From a virus, in IMG/VR virus record IMGVR_UViG_3300032736_000431, positions 1 through 25,289 of that record: DNA of 25,289 nucleotides; one strand, written 5' to 3'. The notes under the pieces were generated by a model, which made no database searches, had not been told where the DNA came from, and saw only the letters and a program-made list of their open reading frames with translations. The translations under genes were made by a program, and so were the position numbers. Shown in pieces: positions 16,023-22,862 of this stretch (within the stretch, counting starts at the first letter, position 1; every line of letters starts with the position of its first letter).

Positions 16023-16460
16023 TTAGGTTTTTGCCCGTTGGTCGGCGGCTTTTTTACGAGAACATTTTCGGCAACGTCGGTGCCCGCTTTCAAAATATAA
16101 ATTTTGGCCTGAATATGGGTGGCCCTGCGGGCAATGTGTTTTTGTCGCATGTCTGTTATGCCACCGCCCACGATCACAAGTCCGTTGCGCGTTCTCTTGT
16201 TGTGTCACCGCGTCAAGATGCTCTGGATTTACACAAGCCGGAACCGAGCATATATGATCAACGACCAGCCCTTCTTGGATTGGCCCATTCTCTAATTCGT
16301 AAGCAAACCGATGGGCATAAACAAGACGCTCCCCGTCCCAAAAATGACCATAGCCCCCACGCACAGTTGCTGCTTGCCAAAGAAGGCAATCCGAACCAAC
16401 ATCCGGCTTAACTTTCTTTAAAAACCTCTCTTGTGGGCTTTCTGTTACTTTGAATGTCAC
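16023..16460 (-). CDS. HNH endonuclease (homing-type)
   Basis: The 145-residue protein has the phage HNH_3-like arrangement: CLLWQAATVRGGYGHF near residues 25-40, AHRFAYELENG, then the catalytic VVDHICSVPACVNPEHL and the N-containing helix VTQQENAQR. A second zinc-binding part (THCPQGHPY followed by CRKCS) binds DNA in related enzymes. Such nucleases nick or cut DNA and often behave as selfish genes in phages. It overlaps the radical SAM stop by four bases, so it is well fitted into the operon and not a crude insertion. Confidence 0.92.
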   Translation of the reverse strand: MTFKVTESPQERFLKKVKPDVGSDCLLWQAATVRGGYGHFWDGERLVYAHRFAYELENGPIQEGLVVDHICSVPACVNPEHLDAVTQQENAQRTCDRGRWHNRHATKTHCPQGHPYSGQNLYFESGHRRCRKCSRKKAADQRAKT

Positions 16461-17371
16461 GATTCAGCGCCTTCCGTAAGTCCCATATAATCCCAGCAAA
16501 CATTACACAAGGGAAGGCTGTAATCGTCTTTACTTAGGTGTTCCCTGTATTTTTCGATTATAGACTCTGTCCAAAGCAATTCGATGGGAACTGTTTGGAC
16601 ATTTCCAATGGTGTTTTTGCCTGAAAAATCATTACAGCACGTTACCACGGAGCCATCCCAATGGATTGATAATTTGTCGTTTACTTCCGGGCAGGGTTTT
16701 GGGTGCCGGAAACCTTCGTCCTTTGCGCCGTCACCCATAAAATCGAAGATGGTTTTGCCGACAGTGATTTGATCGACCATCGGGTATAACCTATCTTTGA
16801 ACGCCTCAATTTGTTCTTGAGTCTCATTTGTCGTGGTTGTGGACACCGATATATATGGCCGTGAATTTACGCTTCTGACGCCAGACATTATGGCGATTTT
16901 ATCAAGTAGGGGTTCGAAATAATCAATCTTACGCATTTCTGAGAAGGATTTACTGTCTACCCCCTGAAACGAGAATTTTATTGAGTCCAACCCGGCAGAA
17001 AGTAGATCGCCTGCCATTTTTTCGGTTAATTTACTCCCGTTGGTGTTGATGTGGGTTGGGAGCCCAGCGTCATTCGCCATTTGAACGAAATTGACGATCT
17101 CGGGATGTAAAAGCGGTTCACCAAACCCAATAAATCGGATTCCGGTGCCGCGTCCTACGCAATCACCGACAATAACCGAAAAAGTAGTCATGGACATAAA
17201 ATCTTGTGCCCGGCCAAGGGTGCCAACGCCGGTTGGGCACATTTTGCACTTAAAATTACAAACGCCAGCGGGCTCAACGTCGATGATGGTCGGGAAATCT
17301 GGAAGGTTACGGAATTTTTCGGCGTTGGTGCCTGTGTTGCATTTTTCATAAAGAGGCTTGAACGGGTTCAT
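16457..17371 (-). CDS. Radical SAM/SPASM-like protein in the sugar cluster
   Basis: From the ATG at 17371, which overlaps the acetyltransferase stop as ATGA, it has 304 residues; a longer frame start upstream lies inside the neighbour. The radical SAM motif is CNFKCKMC (C38, C42, C45), followed by GFGEPLLHP. The C-terminal region (VTCCNDFSGKNTIGNV, then LPLCNVCWDYMG) has the cysteines of a SPASM-type auxiliary-cluster domain. Related proteins occur in bacterial surface-polysaccharide loci and may epimerise, deoxygenate or methylate sugars. The exact reaction cannot be read from sequence; the context suggests modification of the sugar made here. Confidence 0.88.
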   Translation of the reverse strand: MNPFKPLYEKCNTGTNAEKFRNLPDFPTIIDVEPAGVCNFKCKMCPTGVGTLGRAQDFMSMTTFSVIVGDCVGRGTGIRFIGFGEPLLHPEIVNFVQMANDAGLPTHINTNGSKLTEKMAGDLLSAGLDSIKFSFQGVDSKSFSEMRKIDYFEPLLDKIAIMSGVRSVNSRPYISVSTTTTNETQEQIEAFKDRLYPMVDQITVGKTIFDFMGDGAKDEGFRHPKPCPEVNDKLSIHWDGSVVTCCNDFSGKNTIGNVQTVPIELLWTESIIEKYREHLSKDDYSLPLCNVCWDYMGLTEGAES

Positions 17372-17856
17372 ACGAAGACCTTCCCCGCTTTTACGAATGA
17401 TCTTGGCTTGCAAGTTTTTCCTTCGACAACGACCGCGTTTGCCCCGATAAAAGACGCGGCCCCGATGGTGCATCCACCAAGCACGACGGCCCCCGGCGCA
17501 ATATGGCAATGATCTTGGACAACAGAGTCATGGTCAACTTGGGCCCCTGTATTGATGATGACGTTGTTTCCTATCCTGGCACCGGCTTGGATGATGGCCC
17601 CGGCCATGATTTGCGCCCCGTGCCCGACAACAACATCCGGTGCAACAATGGCGCTTGAATGGGTGACGGACAAAAAGCGTTCCGCCCCGTAATGCTTAAA
17701 TATTGCAAACCGCGCCCCGATGTCGCCAATGCCGTTCAACAATTCGGCGTCGAGTGGGGCGTCCTCTTCGGGTTCGATGGACATGAAATCAACACCAGCC
17801 GCGAGAAGCGATTTAAGGACTCTGGCGTGGCCGCCTTGGCCAATTACATAGATCAT
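17368..17856 (-). CDS. NeuD/PglD-like sugar O- or N-acetyltransferase
   Basis: The 162-residue protein has the short N-terminal Rossmann-like start of the family, MIYVIGQGGHARVLKSLL. It continues as a left-handed beta-helix of hexapeptide repeats from about residue 70 (APDVVVGHGAQIMAGAIIQA, IGNNVIINTGAQVDHDSVV). The active-site histidine is in TGAQVDHDS. NeuD acetylates sialic acid, while the related PglD and LegH acetylate a 4-amino sugar in bacillosamine or legionaminate synthesis; beside LegC- and LegG-like genes the latter step fits well. It is shorter than usual (about 200-210 residues), mostly in the N-terminal part. Its start overlaps the 2-epimerase stop (ATGA). Confidence 0.88.
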   Translation of the reverse strand: MIYVIGQGGHARVLKSLLAAGVDFMSIEPEEDAPLDAELLNGIGDIGARFAIFKHYGAERFLSVTHSSAIVAPDVVVGHGAQIMAGAIIQAGARIGNNVIINTGAQVDHDSVVQDHCHIAPGAVVLGGCTIGAASFIGANAVVVEGKTCKPRSFVKAGKVFV

Positions 17857-18848
17857 GCGGCCTGCTTCCTTAAAACGCCTTCAATCGGGGTGGTGGCCAG
17901 CAATTCAGCTATCTTCTTGGAAGCGCCGGGCTTGCCATAGGGGTTCCAGTGGGTGCCGTGGCCGAAAAGTGGGGTTGAGTGCGTTAGCGCGGCATTAATG
18001 GCACCTTTTATGGAATTTGATTCTGCCTTGGTGTTAAATATGCCCTTGGCTTGTGCCCTGCCCTTCTGGCGGTCGCCTATGTTGACGGTCGGGACGCCTA
18101 GCGTCGGGCACTCAATGATGAATGAAGAGGAATTGCCAATCACGGCGGCGGCATGGCGGCAATGGCGAAGGTAGCCTTCGGGCGTCCAGTTTACTTGATG
18201 ACAGTAATCCAGTGTCGCGGTTATCTTTTCGTGGCCGGGGTCATTGTTCACGCCGGTCCAATAAATATGATAATCCGGAAACTCTGCCAAGGCTTCAACC
18301 AAGGCTTTAATGCCGTGATCATTACCAAGGGTTTCCGGATGATATGTCACCACAAAATATTTGCACGGGTCACGCGGGCCTTCGGCCAAGATCGGCACCA
18401 GATTGTCCAATCCCGGGGCCCCAACGAGAAAAATCCGCATAGGTTCTTCGCCCATACGGATTAGTCGTTCTTGCGCCTCTTGAGTAGCGACGAAATGAAG
18501 GTGGGATAGTTTGGAAATTGCATTCCGGATGGCGTCATCAAAAGCGCCTTCGGTGATTTCGCCTCCATGAATATGAGCAATCGGTATTTTGGCCACCGTG
18601 GCCGCACCGCAACATGCCAAAGTCTCGTACCTGTCACCAAGGACAAGCAGAATATCAATCTGATTTTTGGCGAAAAACAACGCCGACGACTTGGCGGAAT
18701 CGGAATAGCCTCGCAGCGCGTCCGGATTACCCGGAAGGCTAAGGCGCAATATCTGAATGTCGGGGGTTTTCTCCAATTCTGCGATGACCGGAGAAATCGG
18801 CCCTTTATCGGCGCGGCCTGACCAAGCCACGCATATTGTACGGGTCAC
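17853..18848 (-). CDS. UDP-sugar 2-epimerase, hydrolysing type (NeuC/LegG-like)
   Basis: The protein has 331 residues. The GDRYETL motif is at 71-77. HIHGGEITEGAFDDAIRNAI (93 onward) and GNSSSFIIECPTLGVPTVNI are signatures of the NeuC/LegG subfamily. It hydrolyses and epimerises a nucleotide N-acetyl sugar, giving the ManNAc-type (or 2,4-diacetamido-mannose) precursor for nonulosonate synthesis. The start is GTG at 18848, directly after the terS TAA. The length is somewhat under the usual 370 or so, with shorter N-terminal connections, but the active-site motifs are present. Confidence 0.92.
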   Translation of the reverse strand: MTRTICVAWSGRADKGPISPVIAELEKTPDIQILRLSLPGNPDALRGYSDSAKSSALFFAKNQIDILLVLGDRYETLACCGAATVAKIPIAHIHGGEITEGAFDDAIRNAISKLSHLHFVATQEAQERLIRMGEEPMRIFLVGAPGLDNLVPILAEGPRDPCKYFVVTYHPETLGNDHGIKALVEALAEFPDYHIYWTGVNNDPGHEKITATLDYCHQVNWTPEGYLRHCRHAAAVIGNSSSFIIECPTLGVPTVNIGDRQKGRAQAKGIFNTKAESNSIKGAINAALTHSTPLFGHGTHWNPYGKPGASKKIAELLATTPIEGVLRKQAA

Positions 18849-19349
18849 TTAATCAACGACTCCTTCAATTGTGATGGGTTCTTTGGCGAGGCGTCCGGGT
18901 TGCTGAAGAATGAAGGCCACTCTCCTTGCCAGTTCATTATCGGACATTTCGTTTTGTGGAATAAGGGGGGTGCCGTCTTTGCCGGTGACTTCGGTTCGGG
19001 AAGTCGGCGCAAAGCGTTCCGGCCAGCCACGTTCCAACATGAATTGAAGCATCCGGTCCGAATATTCCATTTCCGTGCCGATGACTTCGCCTTGGTAGTA
19101 TTTGGCTCGTTCAACGCCCTCATAAGCGCGGCGGACGGCCTCTTCTTCCAGCTTTTCAAAGATTTCGGCGCGGGCGGTTTCAAATTGGACCTGAAACGCC
19201 TTGTCTTTCTGACGAAGGCCATAAAAGCCCTCATAGGTCCGGCCAGCGGCTTTCGCAGCAACGTCCTGTTTTCGGGTTTTCCGATAAACGTCAAGGAAGA
19301 CCGCTTGTTCTTCTTCGGTAATAGGTGAATTGCTTTTAAAATTAGCCAT
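18849..19349 (-). CDS. terS: Terminase small subunit (putative)
   Basis: The 166-residue protein begins MANFKSNSPITEEEQAVFLDVYRK. A predicted helix-turn-helix follows (TRKQDVAAKAAGRTYEGFYGLRQKD), then a long helical segment with AYEGVERAKYYQGEVIGT and YSDRMLQFMLERGWPERFA, a pattern seen in many phage small terminases and related DNA-recognition proteins. It would recognise the packaging site and hand DNA to TerL. It is the first gene after the ops-like leader. An overlapping frame at 18845-19294 is a shadow. The separation from terL by the sugar genes is unusual. Confidence 0.8.
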   Translation of the reverse strand: MANFKSNSPITEEEQAVFLDVYRKTRKQDVAAKAAGRTYEGFYGLRQKDKAFQVQFETARAEIFEKLEEEAVRRAYEGVERAKYYQGEVIGTEMEYSDRMLQFMLERGWPERFAPTSRTEVTGKDGTPLIPQNEMSDNELARRVAFILQQPGRLAKEPITIEGVVD

Positions 19350-19373
19350 TTCTCACCTGATTTTAAGGGGAAT

Positions 19374-19383
19374 TGCTACCGCA
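19374..19383 (-). promoter_or_regulatory. ops-like antiterminator recruitment site
   Basis: On the minus strand this reads TGCGGTAGCA. The RfaH target ops has the form GGCGGTAGNNT, so GCGGTAG matches exactly and only the first G differs. It lies in the untranslated leader 25 bases upstream of the terS ATG and just downstream of the RfaH-like gene, the arrangement expected if that protein loads on polymerase here. The match is short, so chance is possible. Confidence 0.5.
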
Positions 19384-19388
19384 GTACC

Positions 19389-19414
19389 GGGGCTGTAAGT
19401 CAACCCCTAGCCCC
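19389..19414 (-). other. Leader hairpin upstream of the ops-like site
   Basis: A perfect 6-base inverted repeat, GGGGCT and AGCCCC, flanks a 14-base loop within the transcribed leader between the RfaH-like gene and terS. There is no U-run, so it is not a standard terminator. It could pause polymerase or act together with the ops-like site immediately downstream. Confidence 0.35.
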
Positions 19415-19426
19415 GCCGTTGCCAAA

Positions 19427-19456
19427 AGAGTAATCTTATTGATGATTAACTGTCAA
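19427..19456 (-). promoter_or_regulatory. Possible promoter of the late/sugar operon
   Basis: A consensus -35 box, TTGACA (19456-19451), overlaps the end of the RfaH-like gene. With an 18-base spacer, the -10 candidate is TACTCT (19432-19427), only half matching TATAAT. Transcription from here would include the hairpin and the ops-like site. A second TTGACT at 19403-19398 has no better -10. Confidence 0.35.
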
Positions 19457-19935
19457 GCGACATGCCGTTCCGGTACGCTGGCCCTCACTTTCCGGCCAAA
19501 CATGTTAAGCAATGTAATTATCCTGTCACCCTGTCTTTGGCAATAAAGGCCGTCGAGGCCGATATAGGCCCCGCCTACAATGCGGACAAGTTGGTTGGGC
19601 TTAAAGTGGCGCTCTTGAACGGTTTCGCTGTGAATTATGACGGCACCGCCGTCTTCGTCCACCTTGGCACGAATCGCGTCTATGATGGATTCTTCAAGAT
19701 TTGCGGGTGATTTATCGCCATTAGTCACAAGGTAGGATACGCCGGGGGTGCTGGTAACAGGCCGCCAAGGGCGGTCTTCTGCCATCCATAGAAATAAATA
19801 TCGTGGGAAAAGGGGTGTTAAATCTGGCCCTCGCTCTGGGCGACACATCGGTAAAAAAGTTGTAAACCCTTGTTGTTTAAGGTGTTTTTCCGCCCGGACC
19901 TCTTCGCGGGGCTTCGTATAACATACCATTGCCAT
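19453..19935 (-). CDS. RfaH-like transcription antiterminator (specialised NusG paralogue)
   Basis: The 160-residue protein matches the NusG/RfaH family. The NGN domain opens with MAMVCYTKPREEVRAEKHL and QGFTTFLPM, and contains PLFPRYLFLW at 41-50 and TPGVSYLVTNG. A KOW domain follows near 112-130 (PNQLVRIVGGAYIGLDG), then ITLLNMFGRKV. Length equals RfaH (about 162). RfaH-type proteins bind elongating RNA polymerase at ops and let it read through long, poorly translated surface-polysaccharide operons. Here the target would be the operon beginning at terS, which contains an ops-like site. A GGGAGGG ribosome site precedes the ATG at 19935. Confidence 0.9.
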   Translation of the reverse strand: MAMVCYTKPREEVRAEKHLKQQGFTTFLPMCRPERGPDLTPLFPRYLFLWMAEDRPWRPVTSTPGVSYLVTNGDKSPANLEESIIDAIRAKVDEDGGAVIIHSETVQERHFKPNQLVRIVGGAYIGLDGLYCQRQGDRIITLLNMFGRKVRASVPERHVA

Positions 19936-19965
19936 GAAAATCCCTCCCTCAAATACCCTGTAAGT

Positions 19966-19994
19966 GTTTTAGAACAAACATATATTTTAGTCAA
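19966..19994 (-). promoter_or_regulatory. Promoter of the RfaH-like gene
   Basis: On the minus strand, TTGACT (19994-19989) is followed after 17 bases by TAAAAC (19971-19966), with an A/T-rich spacer. The ribosome site and ATG at 19935 follow about 30 bases downstream. Spacing and sequence fit a sigma-70 promoter. Confidence 0.5.
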
Positions 19995-20058
19995 GTAGGT
20001 TGCCGGTCGCGGGCCCTGAAAGGTAGTGAGAGGCCCCACCGGCTGACGGGGTTGATTA

Positions 20059-20784
20059 TCATGCGCGGCACGAACCGTCTAATCCGCGTCCGCCCACGCC
20101 CTTCTTTGGATAGAAGGGCGTGGGCGGCAGGGCAACCACTCGTATTCGTTTCAACAATCGGTGAACGCTGGTCGAATGCCAACGGCCACCTTTCTCGGTT
20201 TTTTTGTCTTCGGCGTTTAGGGCATCGGCTATATCCCGGCAAGTGTGGATACCCTTTTTCCGGAACCGGGTAAGGGTCGGCTTCAGTTCTAGGGCGCGTT
20301 CCAAGGCACCCAGGCGGTTGATTGCGGCCCTTTGGGGTCCAGCGGTGCCCAGCCTGACGCCACGGCGCTTGGCGGCGGCCAGGGCGGCCTTGGTGCGGTC
20401 TGAAATCATCCCCGATTCCAATTCAGCGACCGCCGCCATCATGGTCAAGAAGAATTTTTGCATTGGCCCTTGGGGCATTTGCGGAAAGTCGCAAAATATG
20501 ATGGAAACGCCGGACTCCACTATTTCCAACAGGAACTTGGCGTTTCTGGATAACCGATCTAGCTTGGCGACTATAAGAGTAGCATTTCTGCTATTAGCCA
20601 GTTCTAGCGCATTTGCTAGTTCTGGTCTGGTTTTACGCCGCCCGGATTCAACCTCTTGAAACTCACCCAATAGGCTCTGGCCGCCGGCAAACAGCTTTAC
20701 AGTAGCCATTTGGGCCTCTAGTCCAAGACCGGACCGGCCCTGCATCTTGGTACTCACCCGGTAATATGCGACGTAATCAGTCAT
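20059..20784 (-). CDS. Serine recombinase (resolvase/invertase family)
   Basis: The 241-residue protein begins MTDYVAYYRVSTKMQGRSG with catalytic Ser11. It continues with EVESGRRKTRPELANAL and LIVAKLDRLSRN, then AAVAELESGMISDRTKAAL, all standard for small serine recombinases. A helix-turn-helix-like C-terminus ends W-x-S-x-x-V-x-x-LLKR. It joins or inverts DNA at short sites. It is not next to the visible junction at 2966, so a resolvase or inversion role, or an acquired gene, is as plausible as phage integration. The last codons lie over a perfect 16-bp inverted repeat. The start overlaps the preceding gene by 8 bases. Confidence 0.9.
   Translation of the reverse strand: MTDYVAYYRVSTKMQGRSGLGLEAQMATVKLFAGGQSLLGEFQEVESGRRKTRPELANALELANSRNATLIVAKLDRLSRNAKFLLEIVESGVSIIFCDFPQMPQGPMQKFFLTMMAAVAELESGMISDRTKAALAAAKRRGVRLGTAGPQRAAINRLGALERALELKPTLTRFRKKGIHTCRDIADALNAEDKKTEKGGRWHSTSVHRLLKRIRVVALPPTPFYPKKGVGGRGLDGSCRA
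20090..20127. repeat. Perfect 16-bp inverted repeat (hairpin or recombination site)
   Basis: CCGCCCACGCCCTTCT and its exact complement flank a 6-base TTGGAT spacer. The repeat is inside the 3' end of the serine recombinase gene. It would form a very stable RNA stem but has no U-run on either strand, so it is not a typical terminator. The recombinase tail it encodes (PPTPFYPKKGVGGRG) looks unlike the family and may have been created by the repeat. Confidence 0.75.
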
Positions 20785-21436
20785 TTATAAAATCCCTTGT
20801 GGATACATGGCCGTGTTTTTTAAGTTCCCTTGCAACTCGGAAATGATTTCCGCTTTTGATTGTGTGGACGGCGGCGCTCATAACAATGGCGGCCTCTTCC
20901 TCGCCCTTCAAATTTTTGTAGCCATATTTTCCGCTTTGCCAAGGGAAGGGTTTTCCAAGTATGGAGCCCGGGGAGATTTCAACATGAATCCCCCGGCCTT
21001 CGGCAAACCCCCGCCAAAAATCAAGGCACGGCTTCTGGCTGACGTATTCCCAACAGCCGTCACGGGGCGTTTGGATGCCGTGAATTAGGATGACGTCGGG
21101 CTTTTGCCGTATGGCTTCCGCGAACATATAGGCGGCGGTGCAAGTGTAATAATCGTCAACCCTGACTTCGCGCCGCAACCGTTTGAGGTTAAACTTCTGT
21201 GATCTAGGGATTTCCTCAAAATGCTTCTGCATATAAATTTCAAAATCACCCTTATTGACCTGTTTTATAAAATGATTTCGGTTGTCCCTCGCTTCGTCAA
21301 CCTCAAGGATTTCCAAGGGGTCCATCGCAAATATTTTATCGACCCTTGATGTCTGGAAGGCAAAATTGACGCCCCATATTTCGCCGTCGCCGTCGTAACT
21401 TGGGTCAAATCCGACAAGGACAATCTTCTTAGGCAT
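20777..21436 (-). CDS. Rossmann-like phage protein, similar to the 9553-10440 product
   Basis: The gene encodes 219 residues from the ATG at 21436; the SD-like GGAGGTGG and the upstream small gene's stop place the start there. It begins KKIVLVGFDPSYDGDGEIWG, has DKIFAMDPLEI, and later TCTAAYMFAEAIRQKPDVIL, HGIQTPRDGCWEYVSQKPC and RGIHVEISPGSILGKPFPW. The order of features (Rossmann start, W-x-x-N/G line, Y-x-x-A-x-A helix, GI strand, G-V strand, P-x-P end) parallels the gene beside terL. I regard them as distant homologues of one phage fold. Enzymatic function unknown. Confidence 0.65.
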   Translation of the reverse strand: MPKKIVLVGFDPSYDGDGEIWGVNFAFQTSRVDKIFAMDPLEILEVDEARDNRNHFIKQVNKGDFEIYMQKHFEEIPRSQKFNLKRLRREVRVDDYYTCTAAYMFAEAIRQKPDVILIHGIQTPRDGCWEYVSQKPCLDFWRGFAEGRGIHVEISPGSILGKPFPWQSGKYGYKNLKGEEEAAIVMSAAVHTIKSGNHFRVARELKKHGHVSTRDFIND

Positions 21437-21582
21437 CATCCACCTCCAAACATTTCGTCGTGTCTCGCCCATTCCTCGCAAACGCAGCATTCCGGCATAA
21501 ATTCAGTACAACGAGGCCCGTATATCCAATAGGTGAACAGCCATGAAATCGGGCGGTCTAAAAAGCAGAAGAAGCTACGCAT
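21436..21582 (-). CDS. Small Cys-rich protein (48 aa)
   Basis: The frame encodes 48 residues, begins MRSFFCFLDRPISWLFTYWI and ends with a compact cluster, CTEFMPECCVCEEWARH, that could bind one zinc ion. The ATG at 21582 follows a strong GGAGGTGG site inside the end of the preceding gene. The same GGAGGTGGATGATG sequence recurs at its own 3' end, starting the next gene, and the TGA overlaps that start codon. Coupling on both sides supports a real gene. No family is recognised. Confidence 0.6.
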   Translation of the reverse strand: MRSFFCFLDRPISWLFTYWIYGPRCTEFMPECCVCEEWARHDEMFGGG

Positions 21583-21970
21583 CATCCACCTCCTTATGAG
21601 ATTTTAATATTGTGATACATAGGGCGAGGGCTGGTGTTGCTGCTTCTATTAAATAGAAAACCCCGGTGGCCTTATTATAAACATACGCTTCATAAGGCCC
21701 ATTGGTTTCACTTGCTAATGACCATTCCCACCCCGGCAACAGCATCGTCAGTGCGGCGTCTATCGAAGTTGTCCAAGACATAGATGGCCGCGCACTATCA
21801 AAAGTATTTGATGCCCTCATGTAGGCTTTTTCTTCACCGGGCTTACGCCACCATGCCTTCCTATCTGTCCCGCGCTTTTCAAACGTCCAACCAAGTTCAA
21901 GCGCAATTTCAGCATCCAACTCCCGACTACCAACATGTGCGGCTTGTAAGCGTTCTATTAGGTCAGTCAT
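21575..21970 (-). CDS. Phage ABA-sandwich domain protein
   Basis: The 131-residue protein matches the pattern of this small phage domain: LDAEIALELGWTF near the start, AWWRKPG, then TSIDAALTMLLPGWEWSL and the C-terminal ATPALALCITILKSHKEV. Such proteins occur in early or accessory regions of many temperate phages of Proteobacteria; their function is unknown. The ATG at 21970 overlaps the stop of the upstream HTH gene (ATGA). Confidence 0.8.
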   Translation of the reverse strand: MTDLIERLQAAHVGSRELDAEIALELGWTFEKRGTDRKAWWRKPGEEKAYMRASNTFDSARPSMSWTTSIDAALTMLLPGWEWSLASETNGPYEAYVYNKATGVFYLIEAATPALALCITILKSHKEVDDA

Positions 21971-22188
21971 GTTTCACCTCTTGCTTCCTGAATAAACGGG
22001 ACAATCCCGCGCTTGTGGTTTCGTACCACGCGCAACCAGCCCTGTTCTTCAAGCCGCTTGATGGTTTTGTGGGAAAACCCTTTGTTGACATGAAAGTGTG
22101 CGGAGATTTCCCTATAGGACGGGGAGTGCCCATACTTTTGCCAAAACAGGCGGATGAAATCGTAGAATTCTTTCTGGCGGTGTGTCAT
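21967..22188 (-). CDS. LexA-like winged-helix DNA-binding protein (N-terminal domain only)
   Basis: The gene encodes 73 residues from the ATG at 22188, which overlaps the previous stop as ATGA; the longer frame is not needed. MTHRQKEFYDFIRLFWQKYG, then SPSYREISAHFHV and KTIKRLEEQGWLRVVRNHKRG, match the winged-helix domain at the N-terminus of LexA. There is no peptidase half, so it cannot self-cleave. It may act as a small phage repressor or regulator. Confidence 0.8.
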   Translation of the reverse strand: MTHRQKEFYDFIRLFWQKYGHSPSYREISAHFHVNKGFSHKTIKRLEEQGWLRVVRNHKRGIVPFIQEARGET

Positions 22189-22442
22189 TGGATTACATGC
22201 TGGACCAGTTCGGTTGTCGGGTTTTCCAGTTCGTCGGAAATCTCGTTCAAGACCTGTTGGGTATCGACATCGAAGTGTATGGCACATTGCTGGATAACGT
22301 CGGCCAGGATGATACCAAAATGTCTGTGATCAGCGCCTTCCATGCCGCCGAAGATGGTGATTACTTCTTGGCCGTTGCCGCCGGGTTGGTGGACCACCAG
22401 CCAAGGGTTATCGATGTCGTGTTTTTCCAGTTTTTTAGGCAT
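22185..22442 (-). CDS. DUF5076-like small phage protein
   Basis: The 85-residue protein contains WLVVHQPGGNGQEVITIFGG and HFGIILADVIQQCAIHF, the pattern of DUF5076, a small domain often found in alphaproteobacterial phages and prophages and of unknown function. It ends PTTELVQHVIQ and overlaps the LexA-like gene by four bases. Confidence 0.6.
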   Translation of the reverse strand: MPKKLEKHDIDNPWLVVHQPGGNGQEVITIFGGMEGADHRHFGIILADVIQQCAIHFDVDTQQVLNEISDELENPTTELVQHVIQ

Positions 22443-22470
22443 GTTGGCATCCTATATTAGGTTAAATCTG

Positions 22471-22857
22471 TTAGTCAACTGAATTGTCTTCAGCATCCCG
22501 TTTGGCCTTGCGTTCCGCCGTTTTTTTCTTCCGATAGTCGCGCATGAAAAGGCGCATATACTCCCGGTGTTTCTCGGGGTTTTTACGTCTGGACCGCATT
22601 TGCAGAATTGATTTTGGGTTTGCCTTGGAGCCCGGGAGGTCCAATTCGGGGTCAAACACATGCGGCGACCCTCGGGATGGCCTGGGGCCGGGTTTTTTGC
22701 GTTCCTTTTTTTCAGGCTTGGCGGCGACAGGTGGCGGCTTGGGCTTTGTCTTGACGGTAAAATCCCGGCGGCCATGCTCTGACGGGTCTTTGCTGGGGCA
22801 TTCCCATTCGGATTCCCAATGGCGTTCACCACAACATTTTCTAACCGGTGCTAACAT
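22471..22857 (-). CDS. Hypothetical basic protein
   Basis: The 128-residue protein has an N-terminal Cys/His cluster (CCGERHWESEWEC), a disordered Pro/Lys-rich middle (KPKPPPVAAKPEKKERKKPG) and a strongly basic C-terminal helix (REYMRLFMRDYRKKKTAERK). It follows an AAGGG ribosome site. Composition suggests nucleic-acid binding. The overlapping frame at 22452-22832 is judged a shadow because only this frame shows helical, family-like composition. Confidence 0.6.
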   Translation of the reverse strand: MLAPVRKCCGERHWESEWECPSKDPSEHGRRDFTVKTKPKPPPVAAKPEKKERKKPGPRPSRGSPHVFDPELDLPGSKANPKSILQMRSRRKNPEKHREYMRLFMRDYRKKKTAERKAKRDAEDNSVD

Positions 22858-22862
22858 TGAAT

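Noticed and set aside
22452-22832. 126-codon minus-strand frame overlapping the basic protein gene
   Set aside because: Composition is random-looking and it starts inside the neighbouring coding region; the 22471-22857 frame shows coherent helical and basic segments.
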